Shown piece after piece: positions 1-4,440 of a stretch of 7,036 bases of DNA. The DNA is from an uncultured Acidaminococcus sp. Its GTDB lineage: Bacteria > Bacillota > Negativicutes > Acidaminococcales > Acidaminococcaceae. A program made the translations under genes and the position numbers. The notes under the pieces are model-generated. The model was given only the letters and a program-made list of their open reading frames with translations. It searched no databases and had not been told where the DNA came from. The DNA is taken from positions 1-7,036 of the forward strand of contig CAAGJR010000101.1 of NCBI GenBank assembly GCA_900770265.1, in the 5' to 3' direction. Every line of letters begins with the position of its first letter. Positions within the stretch are counted from its first letter, which is position 1.

Positions 1-140
1 TTGATGCAGTTCAGCCAGATATCGCCAATGAATCCCAGCTGGACCATCGTTTTTCCACCTATGAGACCGGCGAGGGATCCCAGGACCATAGCAGTGAAAA
101 TTTGGGTTGTCAGGGATATCTTCTTACCATGGATGATCAT
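1..140 (-). CDS. DAACS-family dicarboxylate/amino acid:cation symporter, N-terminal part
   Basis: The first 46 codons of a gene that continues past the left edge. The start ATG (complement of 138-140) is preceded by AAAGGAG (complement of 149-155) at good spacing. The peptide begins MIIHGKKISLTTQIFTAMVL and continues with a GSLAGLIGG stretch and then GFIGDIWLN. This fits the first membrane segment and following loop of glutamate/aspartate and C4-dicarboxylate symporters (GltP/SdcS type), which use sodium or protons to drive uptake across the cytoplasmic membrane. It lies 33 bases downstream of the threonine aldolase stop with no visible terminator between them, so the two are probably one operon. 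The substrate cannot be told because the binding hairpins lie outside the window. Family assignment rests on a short N-terminus and is fairly, not fully, secure. Confidence 0.72.
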   Translation of the reverse strand, partial: MIIHGKKISLTTQIFTAMVLGSLAGLIGGKTMVQLGFIGDIWLNCI

Positions 141-173
141 AAAATCAGCTCCTTTGAGAAAGAACCAAGTGCG

Positions 174-1211
174 TTACAGCTCGGCATCCAGTTCCCGGAT
201 GATGGCTGCGGCACCGAGCGCATCCTGCCGGGTAATTCCTTTGTAGAAAACAAGACGGACAGAAGTGTTGATGATGGGACGGATCCAGAGCCCTTTGGCT
301 TTGGCACGAGCACAGAATTCTTGGGGAGTGATACCTGTTTGGGCAACATCCAGCATGAGGATATTCGTCTGGACATCCTTTTGGACGATGACCTTTTTCA
401 GGTTTTGTAATTGGGCTGCACAGGCGGCACAATTATCATGATCTTCCTGCAGGCGGGGAATGTTATGTTCCAGCGCATAGATGGCAGGAGCGGCGATGAT
501 GCCTGCCTGGCGCATGGCGCCACCCATCAGTTTTCGAGTCTCCTTGGCATCTTTGATGAATTCTTTGGTTCCACACAGAACGGATCCCACAGGGGCTCCC
601 AGTCCTTTGGAAAAACAGAACTGCACAGAATCCACATATTGACAGAGCTGGCTGACGGGAACTTTGAGGTATAAGGCGGCATTGAACAGACGGGCACCAT
701 CCATATGAACGGGAACATGGTACTTTTGTGCCAATTCGTGGATTTTTTTCAGGCTGTCTTCCGTAATGCAGGTGCCTCCCGTATAATTGTGGGTGTTTTC
801 AAGGCACAACAGTTTGATGGAACCCGTCTTGAATTGGGCTTCGATTTCCTCTGTATCTGGCTGAAAAGCTTTATCTAAATGATAAACAGCTTTTTTCATT
901 TGGCCGAAACGAGGGTCGAAAGCTGTTTTTTCGCTGCGGTCGAGGTGTTGTAAATCGTTGACCAGGACAATATCGCCGGGGCGGCACCAGGTGAGGACAG
1001 CGGCCTGGTTCCCCATCGTACCAGAAGTGCATAACAAACCTGCTTCTTTGCCTACCAGGGCAGCAGACATATCTTCCAGTTTGTTTACGGTTGGATCTTC
1101 CCCGCGCCCGTTGGCATCCAGCCGGCCATCGTCTCCCAGAGGAGTCGTAAGAATGGTTTCCAGCATGGGACGGTCAGGAATCGTCAGTGTGTCACTTCTC
1201 AAATCAATCAT
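174..1211 (-). CDS. ltaE: Low-specificity L-threonine aldolase (PLP enzyme)
   Basis: A 345-residue, full-length fold-type I PLP enzyme that cleaves L-threonine or L-allo-threonine to glycine and acetaldehyde in the cytoplasm. The N-terminus MIDLRSDT is the family hallmark. Other visible motifs are GEDPTVNKLE (about 37-46), SGTMGNQ (63-69, phosphate cup), ENTHNYTGG (138-146), HMDGARL (169-175, with Asp171 and Arg174) and FSKGLGAPVGS (200-210). Lys202 in the last motif is the expected Schiff-base lysine. The start is supported by AGGAGG (complement of 1218-1223) six bases upstream. One oddity is that the stretch after His89, usually a glycine-rich loop, reads HLDRSEKTAFDPRFG here, so substrate preference may differ. 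It is probably co-transcribed with the downstream symporter. The aldolase family is secure; threonine as the true substrate is inferred. Confidence 0.93.
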   Translation of the reverse strand: MIDLRSDTLTIPDRPMLETILTTPLGDDGRLDANGRGEDPTVNKLEDMSAALVGKEAGLLCTSGTMGNQAAVLTWCRPGDIVLVNDLQHLDRSEKTAFDPRFGQMKKAVYHLDKAFQPDTEEIEAQFKTGSIKLLCLENTHNYTGGTCITEDSLKKIHELAQKYHVPVHMDGARLFNAALYLKVPVSQLCQYVDSVQFCFSKGLGAPVGSVLCGTKEFIKDAKETRKLMGGAMRQAGIIAAPAIYALEHNIPRLQEDHDNCAACAAQLQNLKKVIVQKDVQTNILMLDVAQTGITPQEFCARAKAKGLWIRPIINTSVRLVFYKGITRQDALGAAAIIRELDAEL

Positions 1212-1265
1212 CGTGTGCCTCCTGTGTATGAACGATATAAAACGGATAAAAATAATATCAAATTC

Positions 1266-1294
1266 ATTATAAATTGTATAATTCCATTCGTCTA
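1266..1294 (-). promoter_or_regulatory. Promoter of the threonine aldolase operon
   Basis: On the minus strand, TAGACG (complement of 1289-1294, 4 of 6 to the -35 consensus) and a perfect TATAAT (complement of 1266-1271) are separated by exactly 17 bases. Transcription would start near 1258, giving a leader of about 47 bases that includes the AGGAGG site. The region is AT-rich and also has a plus-strand TATAAT at 1277-1282 with only a weak -35, so a divergent promoter is possible. Confidence 0.6.
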
Positions 1295-1341
1295 ATATAG
1301 AAATCGCAAAGAGGACTATTGATGGGTATCAATGAGATGGA

Positions 1342-1367
1342 CCTGGTGGCCCTGCCGGGCGACCTGG
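1342..1367. repeat. Imperfect palindrome left of the insertion sequence
   Basis: A hairpin with arms CC-t-GGT-g-GCCC and GGGC-g-ACC-t-GG around a TGCC loop; the single t/t and g/g positions are the only mismatches. It lies in ancestral DNA just outside the insertion sequence, four bases from a second palindrome that the element interrupts. It does not look like a terminator because no T-run follows on either strand. Its role is unknown; it may be part of a host intergenic repeat. Confidence 0.5.
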
Positions 1368-1377
1368 CGACGGATGT

Positions 1378-1387
1378 CCCTCATGGG
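1378..1387. repeat. Left target-site duplication (CCCTCATGGG)
   Basis: The same ten bases directly flank the right end of the element at 3334-3343, which is what a transposition-generated duplication looks like. The outer bases of the inverted repeat overlap this sequence, and the shared stretch can be read as 11 bases (1377-1387 and 3333-3343). The exact duplication length is therefore ambiguous. Confidence 0.6.
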
Positions 1388-1413
1388 AGGCCACTGAAAA
1401 AGTCCTTTTCTCC
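1388..1413 (+). repeat. Left terminal inverted repeat of the insertion sequence
   Basis: Begins AGGCCACTGAAAAAGTCC. It matches the complement of 3309-3333 over the first 16 bases with two mismatches, then again over CCTTTTC and TCC after small gaps. GAAAAA(G/C)T near the tip is typical of this broad DDE transposon group. It is presumably the transposase binding and cleavage site. Confidence 0.68.
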
Positions 1414-1440
1414 CAAAAATGTCCACGGCAATTGTTTTTC

Positions 1441-1570
1441 TGTCCTCCCCTGAAAGGGGAGGGGCACCAGCCGGATGGCTGGTGGAGGGGTCCAACATCG
1501 AACGTAAGACGCACATCGGGTGTGAGACCCCTTACCCGCAAGCGGGCCCTTTCCCCCTTTCAGGGGGACA
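1441..1570. repeat. Hairpin-rich module with TGTCC...GGACA terminal inverted repeats
   Basis: About 130 bases that are almost entirely foldable. Stems seen are CCTCCCCT/AGGGGAGG (1444-1462), CACCAGCC/GGCTGGTG (1465-1484), AGGGGTC/GACCCCT (1486-1492 with 1526-1532), CCCGC/GCGGG (1535-1546) and CCCCCT/AGGGGG (1553-1567). The two outer hairpins are also inverted copies of each other: TGTCCTCCCCTGAAAGGGG at the left against TGTCCCCCTGAAAGGGGG on the complement of the right end. That gives the module MITE-like ends. It lies inside the insertion sequence leader. I recall similar CCCCTGAAAGGGG hairpins as dispersed repeats in gut Firmicutes. It could be a nested small repeat or a structured leader RNA. 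Confidence 0.6.
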
Positions 1571-1589
1571 CAAATCCTCCATTTGCAGC

Positions 1590-1614
1590 GTAGGGGCGCG
1601 CCGAAGGCACGCCC
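1590..1614. repeat. GTAGGGGC hairpin repeat, copy 1
   Basis: Starts GTAGGGGC, then a stem GGGCG-c-GCC / GGC-a-CGCCC (1594-1614) with a GAA loop and one c/a mismatch, followed by GTCCGT. A diverged second copy with the same start and the same CGCCCG exit lies at 3496-3523, outside the insertion sequence. This suggests a host-dispersed intergenic hairpin family. Confidence 0.5.
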
Positions 1615-1637
1615 GTCCGTGGCCTGACGTTTTTTAC

Positions 1638-1679
1638 AGAGAGTCAGATGCAAAAGCTATCGTATCTGGCTCTCTTTTT
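1638..1679 (+). terminator. Terminator-like hairpin upstream of the transposase promoter
   Basis: AGAGAGTCAGAT (1638-1649) pairs with ATCTGGCTCTCT (1664-1675) over 12 positions including one T/G wobble, with a 14-base loop. The T-run 1675-1679 follows directly. No gene on this strand ends before it, so it is best explained as insulation of the transposase from outside transcription. Confidence 0.6.
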
Positions 1680-1682
1680 CGG

Positions 1683-1688
1683 TATAAT
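1683..1688 (+). promoter_or_regulatory. -10 box of the transposase gene
   Basis: A perfect TATAAT within the small palindrome GTATAATATAC (1682-1692), starting a few bases after the T-run of the upstream hairpin. The -35 position (about 1660-1665, TCGTAT) is poor and falls in the hairpin loop and arm. The promoter is therefore probably weak, as is common for transposases. Confidence 0.45.
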
Positions 1689-1722
1689 ATACCCATCACA
1701 TAATTTCCAGGAGGAGCATCCC

Positions 1723-3198
1723 ATGTTAAGAACCAGTCACCAGGGCAAACTCAGCAGTTTCGAAGGCATCTACGACAGAATCATTCCCCAAAGCCATTTC
1801 TTAAGAAAATTCAATGCTCTGGTCGACCTGACCTTCATCTACGACGAACTGAAGGACAAATACTGCCTGGACAACGGACGGAACGCGCTCTCGCCCATCT
1901 ATCTCTTCAAATATCTCCTGCTCAAGGTCATCTACAATCTCTCCGACGTAGACCTTGTGGAACGTAGCCGATACGACATGTCCTTCAAATATTTTCTGGG
2001 ACTGCGTCCGGAGGATGACGTCATCGACGCCTCCACCCTGTCCAAATTCCGGAAACAGCGCCTGAAAGACGAAAACCTCCTGGACCTCCTGCTCACCAAA
2101 AGCGTGCAGATTGCCATGGAAAAGGGTGTCATCAAAAGCAAGCGGATCATCGTGGATGCCACCCACACCAAGGCAAGATACAACCAGAAAACGGCCTACC
2201 AGGTTCTTTTGGCTGAGGCTAAAAAGATGCGCAAGGAGATTCATCAGTTCGGCTCTCCGGAGGATGAAGCCCAGCTGCCCGAAAAGGTGGAGAACGGCAT
2301 CCTGGAAGATGGCCTGGAGTACTGCCAGAAGCTGGTGGATTTTGTGGACCAGCGCGAGGAGCTGAAAGAAATCCCTGCCGTCCAGGAACGTTTCAACATG
2401 CTGCACGAACTCATCACCGACGACCGGGAACAGCTGGTAACTTCGGAAGACCGAGATGCACGGGTCGGCCATAAGACCCACGATTCATGGTTTTACGGGT
2501 ACAAGACTCACATGGCCATGCTGGATGAACGGATCATAGCCGCGGCTGTAGTCACCAGTGGCGAGAAAAGCGACGGACTGTACCTCCAGCAGTTGGTGGA
2601 AAAGACCCGGAAGGCAGGGCTGGAAGTCGATACAGTCATCGGGGATACCGCCTATTCTGGTAAGCGGAACCTGGAATTGGCCCTATCTAAGGATAATCCG
2701 GAAATGGCATTCAAACTCATTTCCAAACTCAACCCCGTAATCTCCAACACAGACAGAGAAGAAGGCACCAATGGATTTACGTACAACAAGGATGCCGATA
2801 TGTTCATGTGCCCTGCTGGCCATATGGATATCTGTAAGCATAAGCGTATGAATTACAGCCGGCAGGAAAATCCGGTGGTGACCTACTACTTCAATGTAGA
2901 ACTGTGCAAGACCTGCCCGATGAGAGAAGGCTGCTACAAGGCTGGGAGCAAGACCCGCTCTTACGGGGTCCGGATCAAATCGGATCTGCATCTCGAGCAG
3001 AAGGCATTCCAGGAAACAGAGCAGTTCAAAGAGCTGGCTGCCACGAGATACAAGATTGAAGCCAAGAATAGCGAGATCAAAAACAGGCATGGGTACGACA
3101 AGGCGTCGTATTCAGGCCTGAGTGGCATGCAAATACAAGGGGCAACTACGCTCTTTGTGGCCAATATCAAGAGAATTATGAAGTTAATGGGCCAATGA
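1723..3198 (+). CDS. IS1182-family DDE transposase
   Basis: 491 residues, apparently intact. I place the start at the ATG at 1723 because AGGAGG (1709-1714) sits eight bases before it; the frame stays open upstream to 1648, but that stretch is terminator and promoter. The N-terminal part (about 20-130) resembles the DUF772-type DNA-binding region of IS5/IS1182 transposases. The catalytic triad is likely Asp145 (IIVDATHTKA), Asp308 (VIGDTAYSG) and Glu446 (RYKIEAKNSEIKNRHGYD). HKTHDSWFYGYKTHMAML near 250-265 is also typical. A cysteine group (MCPAGH near 362-366, CKTCPMREGC at 395-404) looks like a zinc-binding insert. It should cut and rejoin the ends of its own element. Codon use resembles the host genes, so transfer, if any, was from a similar genome. 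Confidence 0.9.
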   Translation: MLRTSHQGKLSSFEGIYDRIIPQSHFLRKFNALVDLTFIYDELKDKYCLDNGRNALSPIYLFKYLLLKVIYNLSDVDLVERSRYDMSFKYFLGLRPEDDVIDASTLSKFRKQRLKDENLLDLLLTKSVQIAMEKGVIKSKRIIVDATHTKARYNQKTAYQVLLAEAKKMRKEIHQFGSPEDEAQLPEKVENGILEDGLEYCQKLVDFVDQREELKEIPAVQERFNMLHELITDDREQLVTSEDRDARVGHKTHDSWFYGYKTHMAMLDERIIAAAVVTSGEKSDGLYLQQLVEKTRKAGLEVDTVIGDTAYSGKRNLELALSKDNPEMAFKLISKLNPVISNTDREEGTNGFTYNKDADMFMCPAGHMDICKHKRMNYSRQENPVVTYYFNVELCKTCPMREGCYKAGSKTRSYGVRIKSDLHLEQKAFQETEQFKELAATRYKIEAKNSEIKNRHGYDKASYSGLSGMQIQGATTLFVANIKRIMKLMGQ

Positions 3199-3216
3199 GG
3201 GCCCATTTCTTCTTTT
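3186..3216 (+). terminator. First transposase terminator, overlapping the stop codon
   Basis: AATGGGCC (3186-3193) pairs perfectly with GGCCCATT (3200-3207) around a six-base loop that contains part of the TGA stop, and the T-rich tail TCTTCTTTT follows. It is a compact intrinsic terminator placed on the stop codon itself. Confidence 0.6.
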
Positions 3217-3235
3217 AAAAAGAGGGAAAAAGTAC

Positions 3236-3272
3236 GAGATTCTGGAAAAATCCGTAATCTCATGCTTTTTTT
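3236..3272 (+). terminator. Second transposase terminator
   Basis: GAGATT (3236-3241) pairs with AATCTC (3256-3261), with an inner GGA/TCC pairing and an A-rich loop. A run of seven T (3266-3272) follows after ATGC. On the other strand the hairpin is followed by a T-rich stretch, so it may also stop transcription entering from the right. Confidence 0.65.
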
Positions 3273-3308
3273 GTCTTTGAGATGTGGATAACTTTAAAGG
3301 GATAGGAC

Positions 3309-3333
3309 GAAAAGGGTAGTTTTTCAGAGGCCT
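3309..3333 (-). repeat. Right terminal inverted repeat of the insertion sequence
   Basis: On the minus strand it begins AGGCCTCTGAAAAACTACCC. The first 16 bases match the left end with two differences, and CCTTTTC recurs further in. It defines the right boundary of the element. Confidence 0.68.
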
Positions 3334-3343
3334 CCCTCATGGG
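3334..3343. repeat. Right target-site duplication (CCCTCATGGG)
   Basis: Identical to 1378-1387 on the other side of the element. CCATCC (3344-3349) follows and would complete a palindrome with GGATG at 1372-1376 if the element were removed. Confidence 0.6.
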
Positions 3344-3445
3344 CCATCCCTACGCATTGAAATCGAACCTTCGTATTTCGTCGAACGATTGACCGTATTG
3401 CGATTCAACTTCGATTGCAGGCTACGATTTTTTATAGCGTCATAC
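3344..3445. other. Intergenic remnant right of the insertion sequence, no gene seen
   Basis: About 100 bases between the element and the next terminator. I see no convincing coding frame, RNA gene or promoter. It contains several scattered CGATT words (3386, 3401, 3412, 3425) and AATCGAA/TTCGATT inverted words (3361-3367 and 3411-3416) without a clear common structure. Confidence 0.4.
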
Positions 3446-3491
3446 GCCGAAGAAGAAAATACCGCTATCGGAAAATCCGGTGGCGGTATTT
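3446..3491 (-). terminator. Terminator of the GntR regulator gene
   Basis: AAATACCGC (3457-3465) and GCGGTATTT (3483-3491) form nine pairs. The stem continues through TAT/GTG with two wobbles and CGGA/TCCG to a three-base loop, 16 pairs in all. Read on the minus strand it is followed by TTTTCTTCTT, a typical intrinsic terminator tail. It lies about 65 bases beyond the regulator stop, after the intervening hairpin repeat. Confidence 0.75.
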
Positions 3492-3495
3492 GTGT

Positions 3496-3523
3496 GTAGG
3501 GGCAGGTCGCATTGATCCGCCCG
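3496..3523. repeat. GTAGGGGC hairpin repeat, copy 2
   Basis: Begins GTAGGGGC like the copy at 1590. The stem GGGC-a-GGTC (3500-3508) / GATC-c-GCCC (3514-3522) has one mismatch and one wobble around a five-base loop, with the same CGCCCG exit. It sits between the regulator stop codon and its terminator, so it would be transcribed as part of that 3' untranslated region. Confidence 0.45.
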
Positions 3524-3555
3524 CCTGTGCGTTCGCTTGTTCAGTTTTGTCCAGT

Positions 3556-4209
3556 TTACTTGTCTCTTTCCTTCAGATAGGCCAGGACATTGTCCTCGCT
3601 TCTTCTGATGTGCTTTTCCATGGCCTTGCTGGCAGCTTCTGCTTTGTGATCGCGGATGTCTTCCAGGAGCTGGATGTGTTCTTCCGTAGAAAGACGATAA
3701 TGCTTCTGTTCTTCCGGGATGGCATGGCCCGTACTGGGACCGTTCCACAGTTCCATCAGGTAGGTGGTCAATTTCCGGTTGTCAGCGGCTTCCCAGATAG
3801 CCATGTGGATGGACTGGTTCAGATCCTCGTAACTTTTTTCGTCGATGGTATCGATATGGGCCTGCATATCTTTCAGCTTTGCAATATAGGTATCCACGTC
3901 TTTCAGCCCGTTCTTTGCGGCTTTGGCCGCTGCCGTGGATTCCAGCAGGATGCGCATCTCGAAGGTATCTTTGATGAACTTCTCATCGATTGTATTGACG
4001 ATGGCGCCTTTGCTCATCCGCAGGGTGATCAATCCTTCGGCTGCCAGGGTCTGGAAGGCTTCCCGTACCGGGGTGCGGCTGATGCCCAGCTCTTCGGCGA
4101 TGGCCGTCAGGCTCAGTTCCTGCCCGGATTTATATTCACCGCTGTAGATGGCGCGTTTCAGGATGGACGTGACGCGCACGCGGGTCGGCACCATTTTTAA
4201 CGTCTTCAT
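3556..4209 (-). CDS. GntR-family regulator with FCD ligand domain
   Basis: 217 residues from the ATG at 4209; a TTG at 4218 in the same frame would give 220. AGGAG lies 3 bases from the TTG and 12 from the ATG, so the start is not settled. Residues 1-72 form the winged helix-turn-helix, with LSLTAIAEELGISRTPVREA (33-52) as the GntR signature. Residues from about 78 to the end form an all-helical FCD domain. Asn131/His135 (NQSIH), His178 (EEHIQLL) and His200 (EKHIRRS) sit at the usual metal positions, suggesting a metal-assisted carboxylate ligand. It is divergent from the hydratase/permease operon and next to two operator-like repeats. It is therefore probably the local repressor released by the substrate, and likely controls itself. 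The ligand is unknown. Confidence 0.9.
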   Translation of the reverse strand: MKTLKMVPTRVRVTSILKRAIYSGEYKSGQELSLTAIAEELGISRTPVREAFQTLAAEGLITLRMSKGAIVNTIDEKFIKDTFEMRILLESTAAAKAAKNGLKDVDTYIAKLKDMQAHIDTIDEKSYEDLNQSIHMAIWEAADNRKLTTYLMELWNGPSTGHAIPEEQKHYRLSTEEHIQLLEDIRDHKAEAASKAMEKHIRRSEDNVLAYLKERDK

Positions 4210-4245
4210 GGCTATCAAGCTCTCCTATTCTTAGATTCCACCTTT

Positions 4246-4274
4246 ATTGTATTTGGTTTTGGAGGGAAATTCAA
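4246..4274 (-). promoter_or_regulatory. Promoter of the GntR gene
   Basis: On the minus strand TTGAAT (complement of 4269-4274) and TACAAT (complement of 4246-4251) are 17 bases apart. The first operator-like repeat begins 10 bases upstream of this -35, a position that could serve autoregulation. Confidence 0.5.
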
Positions 4275-4284
4275 TAGCGTAAAA

Positions 4285-4309
4285 CGAAATATCGTATACG
4301 ATATACGAT
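4285..4309. promoter_or_regulatory. Operator-like repeat 1
   Basis: A 25-base sequence repeated exactly at 4382-4406. Its core ATATCGTATACGATAT (4289-4304) is a perfect 16-base palindrome holding TCGTATACGA, which fits the TNGT-(N)-ACNA pattern known for FadR/FCD-type GntR proteins. A further TACGA half-site follows at 4304-4308, so TCGTATA/TATACGA forms a second, overlapping dyad. Predicted binding site of the adjacent regulator. Confidence 0.8.
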
Positions 4310-4343
4310 TTGTAGCCAAAAAACAGATAATTCACGAAAGCCC

Positions 4344-4372
4344 TTGTGCTGGAAGAAAAAATATGGTAAAAA
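4344..4372 (+). promoter_or_regulatory. Candidate promoter of the leuC-like operon
   Basis: TTGTGC (4344-4349) and TAAAAA (4367-4372) with 17-base spacing would place the start near 4380, directly before the second operator. Binding there would block initiation or early elongation. An alternative -10, TATAAA at 4406-4411, overlaps the operator but lacks a good -35. The call is tentative. Confidence 0.35.
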
Positions 4373-4381
4373 TATCATATC

Positions 4382-4406
4382 CGAAATATCGTATACGATA
4401 TACGAT
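4382..4406. promoter_or_regulatory. Operator-like repeat 2
   Basis: Identical over 25 bases to 4285-4309, with the palindromic core at 4386-4401. Centre-to-centre distance between the two sites is 97 bases. It lies 35 bases before the leuC-like start codon, in the position expected for a repressor site over the operon's transcription start. Confidence 0.8.
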
Positions 4407-4440
4407 ATAAAATATTTGGTTCGAATGGGAGGAACATAGA

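Larger units (their letters stand above)
1388..3333 (+). mobile_element. IS1182-type insertion sequence, complete
   Basis: An element of about 1946 bases with a single transposase gene. Its ends are an imperfect inverted repeat: AGGCCACTGAAAAAGT at 1388-1403 against AGGCCTCTGAAAAACT on the complement of 3318-3333 (14 of 16 identical). Similarity continues inward with CCTTTTC and TCC after small gaps. CCCTCATGGG flanks both ends directly. The left leader before the transposase is about 330 bases, unusually long, and carries a cluster of hairpins. A terminator-like hairpin precedes the transposase promoter and two terminators follow the gene. From memory, IS1182-group elements reach about 1.9 kb, so the size fits. 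No internal frameshift is visible, so the element may be active. Exact ends are uncertain by a few bases because of the palindromic target. Confidence 0.75.

Noticed and set aside
1441..1484. Adjacent hairpins as an intrinsic terminator
   Set aside because: No T-run follows the GC-rich stems on either strand and no gene ends there.
1444..1567. Hairpin cluster as a CRISPR array or tRNA genes
   Set aside because: There are no regularly spaced identical direct repeats, and no cloverleaf with conserved T-loop sequence is visible.
1648..1722. 25-codon upstream extension of the transposase
   Set aside because: The stretch consists of the terminator hairpin and the promoter, and only the ATG at 1723 has a ribosome site.
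1801..2481. 226-codon open frame on the minus strand
   Set aside because: It is entirely antisense to the transposase, which has clear DDE motifs. The frame shows no domain or start signal.
3361..3429. Scattered CGATT words that might be a short repeat array
   Set aside because: Spacings (15, 11 and 13 bases) and flanks differ, so it is not a CRISPR or regular iteron array.
3415..4200. 261-codon open frame on the plus strand
   Set aside because: It runs opposite the GntR gene and across its terminator, and its translation shows no family features.
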